A DNA stretch of 64,000 nt from a bacterium (GTDB taxonomy: Bacteria > Elusimicrobiota > Elusimicrobia > UBA1565 > UBA9628). Positions 23,737-32,934 of the stretch are shown here, piece by piece. Within the stretch, counting starts at the first letter, position 1, and each line of letters begins with the position of its first letter. Both the position numbers and the translations under genes were made by a program. The stretch spans positions 1 to 64,000 of the forward strand of contig JAJXVH010000004.1 of the NCBI GenBank assembly GCA_021782205.1. The letters are read 5' to 3'. Below the pieces are notes generated by a model. It was not told the DNA's origin, did no database searches, and saw only the letters and a list, made by a program, of their open reading frames with translations.

Positions 23737-24785
23737 GCGGCCTTCCCCGCGAACAGCTTGGCTTCCACGAACGCGCCCAGGCGGTCGTAGTCGATGCGCG
23801 CGTTGATCGCGCTCACGCCCATCTGGCGCTCGATGAACTCCGAGCCCACGGCGTTGTCGGTCGCCGGGCCGGTGATGACGTCCACGCGGCGCTTGAAGCG
23901 GTTCTTGAACAGCTCGACGGCGCCCCAGGCCGCGACGGGATCGTTGGCCGCCAGCACGTGCACCGTGCCGGCGTCCATCAGCTGGGCGTCGTGCAGAATC
24001 TCCTGCACGCCGTATTCGCCCAGGATGCCGTCGCCCAGTTCCACGACCAGCGCGTCGGGTTCCTGCTTGTTGAGCGCGTTGATCAGGCCCTTGGCGACGG
24101 GCACCGACACCGCGCCCGAGGTCGAGACCACGCCGGCGTCGTTGAAGGACAGGCTTGAGACGGCGCCGCGGTCGACCATGCTCAGCGTGTCGCGCAGCAG
24201 CGACACGCCGGTGAGCTTCGCGCCGCACACGCGCCGTCCCTTGCGCGCCAGGTAGCGGATGATCTCCCCGCAGGCCAAGGTCTTGCCCGCGTTCATGCAC
24301 GTGCCCGCGACGTAGACGATGGGCGCGGAGGGCTCAAGCTTTTCGGCCCACGGCACCGCGCCGGTCATGATGGTGGCGGGCACGCCCACGCGCTCGCCCA
24401 GGTGCGGAAAGTGCAGGACCTGGCCCAGCACCTCGGCCTGCAGGGGCTTGCCCAGCTCGATGTTGACCGAGGTGCACTTGCCGATCACGCCGCCCAGGTT
24501 CAGCACGTCCAGGCGGTCGCCCACCTTGACGCTCTCGGGCACCACGCCCGCGTAGCCGCGCAGCGCGCGGCGCGTGCCCAGCACGGCGGCGATCACGTCG
24601 CCGTCGTTGAGGCCGATCATGCGCCCGTGCACGTCCTCGACTTGGTTGTAGACGGTTTTGGTGCCGTGGATGCGCACCGCCAGGACCATGCCCTCGCGGG
24701 CCTGGATCTGGTCGTCGAGCAGCACCTCGCGCGGCACGCGCGCGTTGCGCGTGACCGAGGCGATCTTGTCCAGCGTCACTTTCAT
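23733..24785 (-). CDS. Uncharacterised protein: N-terminal beta-rich domain plus BioD/DUF1611-like P-loop NTPase domain, inside arg operon
   Basis: MKVTLDKIASVTRNARVPREVLLDD...; IVYVAGTCMNAGKTLACGEIIRYLARKGRRVCGAKLTGVS...DALVVELGDGILGEYGVQE; overlaps argC start (ATGA) and argG stop. Confidence 0.85.
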   Translation of the reverse strand: MKVTLDKIASVTRNARVPREVLLDDQIQAREGMVLAVRIHGTKTVYNQVEDVHGRMIGLNDGDVIAAVLGTRRALRGYAGVVPESVKVGDRLDVLNLGGVIGKCTSVNIELGKPLQAEVLGQVLHFPHLGERVGVPATIMTGAVPWAEKLEPSAPIVYVAGTCMNAGKTLACGEIIRYLARKGRRVCGAKLTGVSLLRDTLSMVDRGAVSSLSFNDAGVVSTSGAVSVPVAKGLINALNKQEPDALVVELGDGILGEYGVQEILHDAQLMDAGTVHVLAANDPVAAWGAVELFKNRFKRRVDVITGPATDNAVGSEFIERQMGVSAINARIDYDRLGAFVEAKLFAGKAA

Positions 24786-25978
24786 GCGGCGCTCCGCGCG
24801 CGGGCGGCCAAGGTCATGGGCAGGGCGTGGAGCTTGGCAAATCCCGCGGCCTCGGCTCCGGTCCACAGGCGGGTCGTCTCGCCGTAGGTCGCGGCCCCGG
24901 CCACCATGCTGAAGGGGCTCTGGACGCCGGTGACGTCGAAGCGGCCCGGGCGCAGGCGCAGGCGCGCCTGCCCGGTGACGGCGGACTGGCTGGAGGCGAT
25001 CAGCGCCTCGATGTCGCGCATCACGGGGTCGAAGTAGAGCCCCTCGTGGAGCATCTGGCCGTAGAATTCGCCCAGCTGGTTCTTCCAGAAAACCTGCCAG
25101 CGCGTCAGCACCAGCTTTTCCAGCTCCTGGTGCGCGGCGATCAGCATCAGCGGCGCGGGGGCTTCGAAGGCGATGCGGCCCTTGATGCCCAGGATCGTGT
25201 CGCCCAGATGCACGCCGCGGCCCAGCGCGTAGGTCCGGCCCAGCGCGTGCAGGGCCTGGACCAAGGCGACGCCGTCCAAGGTGCGGCCGTCGATAGAGCG
25301 CGGCACGCCGCGCTCGAAGCCGACGACCACGTCGCGGCCGGAGTCCGGGGCGGTCTGGCTGGCCGCGGGGAAGGCCGTGTCCGGAATCTCCGCCCACGGG
25401 TCGTGCGTGGCGCCGCCGCCGACGGTGGTGCCCCACAGTCCCGCGTTCACGGAGTAGGACACGGTCTTGGCCGGGACGTCCACGCCGAACTTCGCCAGAT
25501 AGTCGGTCTCCTGACGGCGCGACCAGCCCAGATCTCGCACCGGCGTGTGAATCTTCACGCCGGGAAGCAAAACCTGGAACACCGCGTCGAAGCGCACCTG
25601 ATCGTTGCCCGCACCCGTGGAGCCGTGGGCCACGCCCTCGGCGCCGACCTCGCGCGCGACGCGCGCGACGACCTCGGCCTGGAGCACGCGTTCGGCGGAG
25701 ACGGACAGCGGGTAGGCGCGGCCGCGCAGGACGTTGCCCTGGATCAGCGGGACGGCGAAGCGGGAGAATATCTCGGCGCGGCCGTCGACGGCGCGGTGTT
25801 CGACGGCGCCCAGCGAGAGCGCGCGCGCTTCGATAGCCTTCAGTTCCTCGCCGCTGAAGCCCCCGGCGTCCACGGTGACGGTCAGCACGTCGGCGTTGAG
25901 CTCCTTCTGCAGCCACAGCGCGCAGAACGTGGTGTCCAATCCTCCGCTGAAGGCGAGCACGATCACGGGCTTTTTCAT
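24782..25978 (-). CDS. argG: Argininosuccinate synthase
   Basis: VLAFSGGLDTTFCALWL; HGSTGAGNDQVRFD; TDYLAKFGVDV. Confidence 0.95.
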   Translation of the reverse strand: MKKPVIVLAFSGGLDTTFCALWLQKELNADVLTVTVDAGGFSGEELKAIEARALSLGAVEHRAVDGRAEIFSRFAVPLIQGNVLRGRAYPLSVSAERVLQAEVVARVAREVGAEGVAHGSTGAGNDQVRFDAVFQVLLPGVKIHTPVRDLGWSRRQETDYLAKFGVDVPAKTVSYSVNAGLWGTTVGGGATHDPWAEIPDTAFPAASQTAPDSGRDVVVGFERGVPRSIDGRTLDGVALVQALHALGRTYALGRGVHLGDTILGIKGRIAFEAPAPLMLIAAHQELEKLVLTRWQVFWKNQLGEFYGQMLHEGLYFDPVMRDIEALIASSQSAVTGQARLRLRPGRFDVTGVQSPFSMVAGAATYGETTRLWTGAEAAGFAKLHALPMTLAARARSAA

Positions 25979-26442
25979 GACGCTTGGGCCATCCTTGTTT
26001 CCAGGAATTCGACGAGCTTCTTCTGCGCGGCGCCGGACTGGGACGCGACGAACACCGTGTCGTCGCCGGCCAAGGTGCCGGCCAGGCCGGGCAAGGCCAG
26101 GCCGTCGAGCACCAGGCCCACGCGCGGCGCGGTCCCCGCGTCGCAGCGCACGACCGTCAGGTTCGGCCCCGCCGACGAGACCGTGCGCACGAAGGTGCGC
26201 AGGGGCATCTCGGGGTCGTGCGCGCCGGCGTCGGCCGGCGCGGGCTTGTAGGCGCCGCCCGCCTTGACCAGCCCCAGCTCGGCGATGTCGCGCGAGACGG
26301 AGACCTGCGTGGCCTCGATGCCGCGCTTCTTCAGCGCCCGCACCAGGTCGTTCTGCGTGGCGACGGCCTCTTGCGAGACGGCCTCCAGGATGGCGGCCTG
26401 GCGCGCGGACTTTGCGGTGCCATGTGTATATTTATTCATCAC
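25975..26442 (-). CDS. argR: Arginine repressor
   Basis: ArgR N-terminal HTH (QAAILEAVSQEAVATQNDLVRALKKRGIEATQVSVSRDIAELGLVK) and C-terminal AGDDTVFVAS oligomerisation domain; GTG start 26442 or ATG 26439. Confidence 0.93.
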   Translation of the reverse strand: MMNKYTHGTAKSARQAAILEAVSQEAVATQNDLVRALKKRGIEATQVSVSRDIAELGLVKAGGAYKPAPADAGAHDPEMPLRTFVRTVSSAGPNLTVVRCDAGTAPRVGLVLDGLALPGLAGTLAGDDTVFVASQSGAAQKKLVEFLETRMAQAS

Positions 26443-26458
26443 GATGAATAAATATACA
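26425..26458. promoter_or_regulatory. Perfect 34-bp palindromic ARG-box-like operator at argR start
   Basis: tgtatatttattcatc-ac-gatgaataaatataca; right half GATGAATAAATATACAAA resembles ARG-box consensus CATGAATAAAAATKCAAK. Confidence 0.8.
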
Positions 26459-26475
26459 AAACGGCGTCGGCCGCG

Positions 26476-27255
26476 TCAAGCGCGGACGCGGATCAGCAGC
26501 TCCAGCGCGGCCAGCGAGGCGGTCTTGTGGACGCCTTCCAGCGCGTCGAGCAGGCTGTCCTCGCCGCGCCAAAAAGGGAAATCTCCCAATTGCTTGAGCA
26601 GGGGCGCGTCGACCGGCGGCGGCCGCAGGTCCATCTTCGCGCCGCGCGGCACGTCCGTGCGTCCCCAAAAAGCGGCTGGGTCCGCCGAAACGGGAGCCGC
26701 CGCCTTGCGTCGCGGCCGGCCCGCGGGCAGGCCGGACAACAGCCGGTCCAGCGTCAGCCCGCGCAATTTCAGGAGCAGAGAGGGGTCCCGGTCGAACTCC
26801 TCGGCCAGCAGGTAGCACACGGCCGCGACGTGCTTGCACGGCGCGGCGCGATCCGGGCAGGTGCAGGAACTGCGCAGGTCGGACAGTCGGCGGGGAAACA
26901 GCGCGGTCCCGGATTGGCGAAACAGATCCTCGATCTCGGGAGGCATTTCTCCTGCCAGCAGTTTGGCCGCGTACAACGCGCGGCGGGAGAGGTTTTTCAT
27001 CAGCGCGGCCTGCTCGCGGCGTCCGTAGGCCGCCAGGCGGAGGGTCACTTGATAAGGCCGGTCGCGCGCGCCCTGCACGCGGGCGGTCACCCGGCCCTTC
27101 TCCACGCGGATGTCGAGCACCTGCCCGGCGCGGGCGTAGGCGCGCCCGCGGCCCAAGCGGTTGCCGTCGAAGCTCTCCAGCACCGAGATCCAGCGCCGTC
27201 CCCACCAACTTCGGCCGAAGGCGCCGCGCGCGGTGCGAGCCTTGATGCCGCTCAT
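26476..27255 (-). CDS. SWIM zinc-finger protein
   Basis: SSCTCPDRAAPCKHVAAVCYLL SWIM motif; start MSGIKARTARGAFG overlaps SNF2 stop. Confidence 0.85.
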   Translation of the reverse strand: MSGIKARTARGAFGRSWWGRRWISVLESFDGNRLGRGRAYARAGQVLDIRVEKGRVTARVQGARDRPYQVTLRLAAYGRREQAALMKNLSRRALYAAKLLAGEMPPEIEDLFRQSGTALFPRRLSDLRSSCTCPDRAAPCKHVAAVCYLLAEEFDRDPSLLLKLRGLTLDRLLSGLPAGRPRRKAAAPVSADPAAFWGRTDVPRGAKMDLRPPPVDAPLLKQLGDFPFWRGEDSLLDALEGVHKTASLAALELLIRVRA

Positions 27256-30200
27256 TCTTCCTCCACGGCCTCGGCGCTGAGCGCGAAGACCTGGCGCAGT
27301 TCCGCGTTGGACAGCTCCGTCAGCCAGCCTTCGCCGGAGCCCACGACGCGCGCCGCGACGTCTTTCTTGCGCTCGATCATCGCGTCGATCTTTTCTTCCA
27401 GCGTTCCGGCGCACAGGAACTTGTGCACCTGCACGTCCTTGGACTGGCCGATGCGAAACGCGCGGTCCGTGGCCTGGTCCTCGGTGGCCGGGTTCCACCA
27501 GCGGTCGTAGTGGAAGACGTGGTTGGCGCGCGTGAGATTGAGCCCGGTGCCGCCCGCCTTCAGCGACAGCACGAAGACGGCGGGCCCCTCGCCCGCGGCC
27601 TGGAAGCGTTCGATCATCCGGTCGCGCTGGGACTGGGGCACGCCGCCGTGCAGGAAGAGCACCTCGCGGCCGAACGCGTCCTCCAGGCGGCGCTTGAGGA
27701 TGCGGCCCATTTCGGTGTATTGCGTGAAGACCAGCGCGCGCTCGCCGGACTCCAGGACTTCCTCCAGCATCTCGCACAGGCGCGCGAGCTTTCCGGAGCG
27801 GCCCTCCAGCTTTGAATCGTCGCCCAAAAAATTAACCGGGTGATTGCAGATCTGCTTGAGCTTGGTCAGCGCGGCCAGGATCAGGCCGCGGCGGCGGATG
27901 CCGTCGGCGCCGTCCACGGCGTCCTGCGCCTGCTGCCCGACGGTCGCGTACAGGGACGCCTGCTCCTTGGTCAGGCTGCAGAACACCTTCATCTCCTGCT
28001 TGTTGGGCAGGTCGCCGATGACGGTCTTGTCGGTTTTGTGGCGGCGCAGGATGAAGGGTTTGGTGAGGCGCGTCAGCCGTTCGGCGGCCGAGACGTCGCC
28101 GCCTAGCTGAATGGGAATGAAGTAGCGTTCGCGGAAATCCGACTGGCTGCCCAGCAGGCCGGGATTGAGGAACTCCATGATGGACCACAGCTCTCCGACG
28201 TGGTTCTCGATCGGGGTGCCGGTCAGCGCGATGCGGTAGTCCGCCTGGAGCGAGCGCGCGGCGCGCGCCTGCAAGGTCTGCGGGTTCTTGATGTTCTGCG
28301 CCTCATCGAGCACCACGCCGCTCCAGCGGATCTCGCGCAGGATCGAGAAGTCGCGCGCCAGCAGGGCGTAGCTGGTCACCACGACGGCGTGCTTGGCGGC
28401 GGCCTCCTTGAAGTCGGCGGCCTTGCTGCGGTCCAGCCCGTGATGGACCAGCAGGGACAGGTCCGGCGTGAAGCGGCGCGCCTCCTGCCGCCAATTAGAA
28501 ACCACGGACAGCGGGCAGACCAATAGAACGGGGCGGTCCACGCCGGCCTCGCGATCGTTCTGGATCAGGGCCAGAGCCTGGACGGTTTTGCCCAGGCCCA
28601 TGTCGTCGGCCAGGCAGGCGCCCAGCCCGTATTGGCGCAGGAAGGCCAGCCAGGAGAAGCCGCGCACCTGATAGGGACGCAGTTCTCCGGAGAAATTCTT
28701 CGGCGCGGGAAGATCGGCGTATTGTGTCTTGCCCTGCAGGCGGTCCAGAAAATCGCCGAGCGGCCCCTCCGCCTCCACTCCGTCGATTTCCAAGCCGCCG
28801 GTCGCGGGGCCGGCGCCCAAGGACATCATGACGACGTCGCGCAACGTCGCGCGGCCGCGGCTTTTCCAGAACTCCAGCGCGGCGCGGATGTCCTCGCCGC
28901 CGGCTTCCACCCAGCGGCCGCGCAGGTTCACCAACGGCTCCCTTAGCGCTGCCAGCGCCTCAAGCTCCTCTTGAGAGAGGTCCTGATCGCCCAGCGCGAC
29001 CTTCCAATCCAACCGGACGGCGTCGTCCAGAGACAGGCCCGCGGCACCTTGCATGCGCAGCACGGAGGCCTTCGCCCGCGCGTGAAGCCGGAGCTTGCCG
29101 CCGGAGCGCGTCCACCAAGCGGGCAGGAGGACGCCGAAGCCGGCCTCCTCCAGCGCGGCGGCGCGCAAAGTCAGGAACTCGTGGGCTTCGCGGACGCTCA
29201 AAGCGAAGCCGTCCGGCGCGGGCTGACGCAGGCTTTTTTCGATGTCGGGGCAGATGCCCGCGGCCTGGCCCAAGGCCGAGAGCAGGTACTCGCGCGGCTG
29301 GAAGCCCTCGCGGCGCAGGGCCTGCGGCGCGCGCGCGCCGGCCCAGGCGGCCGCGGCGGGCAGGAGTGCGGCGTGATCGTCGGCGGCCTGCAGAAGGTAG
29401 CTGACGCGCCATGGGCCGCGCGCGCGCGGAGGTTCTTCCAGGCGGAAGCAGAGCCGGAACGGAGAGGCGTCGCGCAAGGCCAGCGGCCTCTGCCAGCGCT
29501 CGATCTGCGCGGCCAGCTCCCGCAGGTCCTCTTCGGCGCCGATCAGCGGGCGATTGTCCGCGGTCTTCAGCGCGCGCAGCCATTGGTCGTGAAGGCCCGG
29601 GGCGCGCCATGCGGCGGAGGACTTCGGGGCCGCGGCTCGCGTGATCCGGTCCGACGCTTCCTGAATGAAGCCGGAGAGCAGTTCTTCCGGCGAAGTCTCC
29701 GGGAGGCGCTGGGCGGCGACGTCGCTGAGTGCGCGGGCCGCGCCGGGCATGGCGGCGGCCAGTTCGCGAAAAACGCGCGCGTCGCCTCCCGCGTAGACCG
29801 GCTTCCAGACCGCGCGGTGGCGCGCGCCCTCCGGAACCAGTCCCGGCAGGAGCCGCTGGCGGACGGTCAAGGAGGCCGCGAACTCGAACGCGGACGCCCA
29901 AAAAGACAGGTCGCGGCCGATCAGCACGCCGTCGGCGGGCGCGCGTTTTCCGGCGCAGGACGCCAGCAGTTCGATCGCCTCTTCGGGCTGGAGCAGGACG
30001 GCGTTCACCGACCAGGGCGCGAGCGTGAAGGACGCGCCGGGAGGCGGCGCCGCGCCGATCAAGGCGTCGGACGCGGCGGGACGCCCGTCCGCCGTGGGCA
30101 GCCACGCCGCGAGTCTCTGGAACTGCGCGGGGCGGCTGCGCAGGCGCACCGCGCCGCCGCCCTGGCGCGCGTAAACGTCCCGGGTCACGGCGACGGGCAG

Positions 30201-30356
30201 GCCCGCGGCGCTCAGCGCCGCGGCCAGAGCCTCTGGCGCGGCGCCGAAGGGCAGGGGCGGCGGCCCTCCGGGCGGGCCGCCGCGCGGAGCGGGCGTAGGC
30301 GCTTCGCCCCAGGCGAACAGGCGGCCGCCAAGCAGTCCGGCGTGGAGTGCGATCAT
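27252..30356 (-). CDS. SNF2-family DEAD/DEAH helicase
   Basis: LADDMGLGKTVQALALIQ, VLDEAQNIKNP, LTGTPIENHVGELWSIMEFLNPG, ATDRAFRIGQ. Confidence 0.95.
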   Translation of the reverse strand: MIALHAGLLGGRLFAWGEAPTPAPRGGPPGGPPPLPFGAAPEALAAALSAAGLPVAVTRDVYARQGGGAVRLRSRPAQFQRLAAWLPTADGRPAASDALIGAAPPPGASFTLAPWSVNAVLLQPEEAIELLASCAGKRAPADGVLIGRDLSFWASAFEFAASLTVRQRLLPGLVPEGARHRAVWKPVYAGGDARVFRELAAAMPGAARALSDVAAQRLPETSPEELLSGFIQEASDRITRAAAPKSSAAWRAPGLHDQWLRALKTADNRPLIGAEEDLRELAAQIERWQRPLALRDASPFRLCFRLEEPPRARGPWRVSYLLQAADDHAALLPAAAAWAGARAPQALRREGFQPREYLLSALGQAAGICPDIEKSLRQPAPDGFALSVREAHEFLTLRAAALEEAGFGVLLPAWWTRSGGKLRLHARAKASVLRMQGAAGLSLDDAVRLDWKVALGDQDLSQEELEALAALREPLVNLRGRWVEAGGEDIRAALEFWKSRGRATLRDVVMMSLGAGPATGGLEIDGVEAEGPLGDFLDRLQGKTQYADLPAPKNFSGELRPYQVRGFSWLAFLRQYGLGACLADDMGLGKTVQALALIQNDREAGVDRPVLLVCPLSVVSNWRQEARRFTPDLSLLVHHGLDRSKAADFKEAAAKHAVVVTSYALLARDFSILREIRWSGVVLDEAQNIKNPQTLQARAARSLQADYRIALTGTPIENHVGELWSIMEFLNPGLLGSQSDFRERYFIPIQLGGDVSAAERLTRLTKPFILRRHKTDKTVIGDLPNKQEMKVFCSLTKEQASLYATVGQQAQDAVDGADGIRRRGLILAALTKLKQICNHPVNFLGDDSKLEGRSGKLARLCEMLEEVLESGERALVFTQYTEMGRILKRRLEDAFGREVLFLHGGVPQSQRDRMIERFQAAGEGPAVFVLSLKAGGTGLNLTRANHVFHYDRWWNPATEDQATDRAFRIGQSKDVQVHKFLCAGTLEEKIDAMIERKKDVAARVVGSGEGWLTELSNAELRQVFALSAEAVEEE

Positions 30357-30415
30357 GGGCTCAATTTTCCGCGCAACGGACTATTGTCTCATAATCCGCG
30401 GCGTCCCGGGGAGGT

Positions 30416-30988
30416 TCAGCCGGGGCGCAGCGCCGCGTCCAGCGCGTCGGCGGCGACGACGTCCGCCTGGGCGGCGAAGATTTTTTCGGTGAGCACGCGG
30501 TGGACCTCGGGGTCGGCGTCGTAGCAGGCGTCCTTGACCACCACGCAGCGGAAGTCCAGGTCGCTGGCCGCGCGCAGGGTCGACAGGACGATGCCGCTGG
30601 TCGCGATGCCGAACAGGACCAGGTTCTCGACGCCCTGCGCGCGCAGGATCATGTGCAGGGAGTTGCCGGCAAAGGCGCTGACGCGGTGCTTGTAGACGAC
30701 GGTCTCTCCGGGGCGAATCAGTTCCGCGTGAAACTTCGCCGAATCGGAGCCCTTAAGAAAGACGCCGCGCTCTTTGAGCATGGAGAAGCGCGGGTGGCGG
30801 GGGCTGATCTCCGGATAACCCGGCTCGAAGCCCAGCCCCACGTGGAGGACGCGGGCGCCCGCCCGGCGGGCGGCATCGAAGGCGCGGGCCGCGGCGGGGA
30901 CGCACGCGGCCGCGCCGGGCACGAAGCCGAAGATGCCTTCCTGAAGATCCAAGCCGAGCACGGCGGTTTTGCGGGGGTCGAGGTTCAT
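30416..30988 (-). CDS. Isochorismatase-family cysteine hydrolase
   Basis: AVLGLDLQEGIFG; VENLVLFGIATSGIVLSTLRAASDLDFRCVVVKDACYD. Confidence 0.85.
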   Translation of the reverse strand: MNLDPRKTAVLGLDLQEGIFGFVPGAAACVPAAARAFDAARRAGARVLHVGLGFEPGYPEISPRHPRFSMLKERGVFLKGSDSAKFHAELIRPGETVVYKHRVSAFAGNSLHMILRAQGVENLVLFGIATSGIVLSTLRAASDLDFRCVVVKDACYDADPEVHRVLTEKIFAAQADVVAADALDAALRPG

Positions 30989-31026
30989 GTTCGTTCTCCT
31001 GGGCGCGGCGTCGCGCCTTGATTTAT

Positions 31027-31044
31027 ATATATAATATTATATAT
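31027..31044. promoter_or_regulatory. Candidate MarR operator/promoter palindrome atatataatattatatat
   Basis: 18-bp perfect palindrome in AT-rich island between divergent hydrolase and marR genes. Confidence 0.5.
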
Positions 31045-31055
31045 TATATTATGAT

Positions 31056-31505
31056 ATGAAAAAGACGCCGTCTCTGGCGCGGGAGCTGGTGGATCTGGCC
31101 TTCCTCTTGACCAAGACCATCAAGGCGGAGTTCCGCGCCGATGCCGGTCCGGGCGTGCCCACGTTGACGCAGTTCCGCATGCTCCATTTCGTGCGCGGCG
31201 GCGGCGGGCGCGTGGGGCGGCTGGCCGCGGAGTTCGGCATCAGCCAGCCCGCCGCGTCCTTGATGGTCGAGGCGATGGCCCGGGAGGGGCTGCTCAAGCG
31301 CGTCCCGCATCCCGCCGACCGCCGTCAAATCGAGCTGAGGCTGACGGCCAAGGCGGCCGCGCGCATCGACGCCATCCGCGCGCGCGCCTTCGCGAAGATC
31401 GACGCGCGCCTGGGCCGCCTGTCCGCCGCGGACCGGCGCGCGCTGGCGGGGCGCATTCAGGAAGTCTCCCGTCTGCTCCGCGGGCCGGACGGAGGCGCGG
31501 CGTGA
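31056..31505 (+). CDS. MarR-family transcriptional regulator
   Basis: Winged helix: QFRMLHFVRGGGGRVGRLAAEFGISQPAASLMVEAMAREGLLKRVPHPADRRQIELRLT. Confidence 0.9.
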   Translation: MKKTPSLARELVDLAFLLTKTIKAEFRADAGPGVPTLTQFRMLHFVRGGGGRVGRLAAEFGISQPAASLMVEAMAREGLLKRVPHPADRRQIELRLTAKAAARIDAIRARAFAKIDARLGRLSAADRRALAGRIQEVSRLLRGPDGGAA

Positions 31506-32827
31506 GCGCGCCGTCGCCCGGCGCCGGGGGCGGCAACTGGGCCTTCATGGTCCGGGCCCTGCGCTACCGCAACTACCGTCTTTTCTTCGGCGGCCAGATC
31601 GTCTCCTTGGTGGGCAACTGGATGACGATGACGGCGACCAGCTGGCTGGTCTATCGGCTGACGGGCTCGGCGCGGATGCTGGGGCTGGTGGGCTTCGCCG
31701 GGCAGCTGCCCTCGGTCCTGCTGATGCCGCTGGCGGGCATACTGGTGGACCGCGTCGACCAGCACCGCCTGCTGATGACCACGCAGACGATCTCCATGCT
31801 CCAGTCCTTCGCGCTGGCCGCGCTGACCTTCTCCGGCCGCATGACGATCCCGGCCCTGCTGGCGCTCAACGTCCTGCAGGGCCTGATCAACGCCTTCGAC
31901 ATGCCTTGCCGCCAGGCTTTCGTGATCTCGCTGATCGAGAACCGCGAGGACCTGAGCAACGCCGTCGCGCTGAACTCCTCGATGTTCAACCTGGCCCGCT
32001 TGATCGGTCCGGCGGTGGCCGGCGTGGTCATCGCCGCCCGCGGCGAGGCCTGGTGCTTCACGGCCGACGGCCTGAGCTTTTTGGCGGTCCTGCTGGCGCT
32101 GGCCGCCATGACGGTGGCTCCCCGCGCGCCGCGTCCGGTCCGCGCGGCGGGCGCGCGCGCTGAATTCAAGGAAGGCTGGCGCTACATCGTGGGGTCCGCG
32201 CCCATCCGCACGATCATGACCTTGCTGGCCGCCGTGAGCCTGCTGGCCGTGCCCTACGCGGTGCTCATCCCGATCTTCGCCGGCCGCATCCTGGGCGGCG
32301 GGCCGCACATGCTGGGCCTTTTGATGACCGCGTCCGGCGCCGGGGCTTTGCTCGCGGCGCTGTGGCTGGCGACCTTGCGCTCGGTCGCGACGCTCGGCCG
32401 CGCCATCCTGGCCGCGACCGTGGGCTTCGGCGCGTCGCTGGCGGCGTTCGGCTTCTGCCGGGTCGCGTGGCTGTCCTGCGTGTTCCTGCTGACCGCCGGC
32501 TTCGGCTTCATGCTTCTGCTGGCCGCCAGCAACACCATCATCCAGACCATCGTGGACCCCGACAAGCGCGGCCGCGTGATGAGCTTCCTGATGATCGCCA
32601 TCCTGGGCACCGCGCCGTTCGGCAGCCTGGCCGTCGGCGCGCTGGCCGACCGCCTGGGCGCGCCGCGCACCGTGATCCTGGAAGGCGTCTGCTGCCTGCT
32701 CATCGCCGCCTGGTTTTCGCGCAAGCTCGACGAATTCCACGCGGCCGTGCGCCCGATCTACGCCCGCATGGGCCTGCTGCCCGAGACCGCGGGCGATGCC
32801 GCGGCGTCTCTCGGCGCGTCCGCGTAA
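31502..32827 (+). CDS. MFS transporter
   Basis: YRLFFGGQIVSLVGNWMTMTATSWLVYRLTGSA; VDPDKRGRVMSFLMIAILGTAPFG. Confidence 0.9.
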   Translation: MSAPSPGAGGGNWAFMVRALRYRNYRLFFGGQIVSLVGNWMTMTATSWLVYRLTGSARMLGLVGFAGQLPSVLLMPLAGILVDRVDQHRLLMTTQTISMLQSFALAALTFSGRMTIPALLALNVLQGLINAFDMPCRQAFVISLIENREDLSNAVALNSSMFNLARLIGPAVAGVVIAARGEAWCFTADGLSFLAVLLALAAMTVAPRAPRPVRAAGARAEFKEGWRYIVGSAPIRTIMTLLAAVSLLAVPYAVLIPIFAGRILGGGPHMLGLLMTASGAGALLAALWLATLRSVATLGRAILAATVGFGASLAAFGFCRVAWLSCVFLLTAGFGFMLLLAASNTIIQTIVDPDKRGRVMSFLMIAILGTAPFGSLAVGALADRLGAPRTVILEGVCCLLIAAWFSRKLDEFHAAVRPIYARMGLLPETAGDAAASLGASA

Positions 32828-32934
32828 AGTAGGACTTTAGACCTATTTTGTCGTAGGTCTTATTCCCCATGCGGCGTGGGTCTGCAAGACCTATAGTCGT
32901 TGGGCCCCACGACCCTTAAGACATTGGAGACATC

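Noticed and set aside
22702-24300. 532-aa version of ArgC with N-terminal extension
   Set aside because: Extension is the out-of-frame shadow of the P-loop gene; true ArgC starts at 23736 with MKKIRVGIEGGAGFTGGE
28971-30524. 517-aa plus-strand ORF opposite SNF2 helicase
   Set aside because: Antisense shadow ORF; compositionally biased, no recognisable motifs
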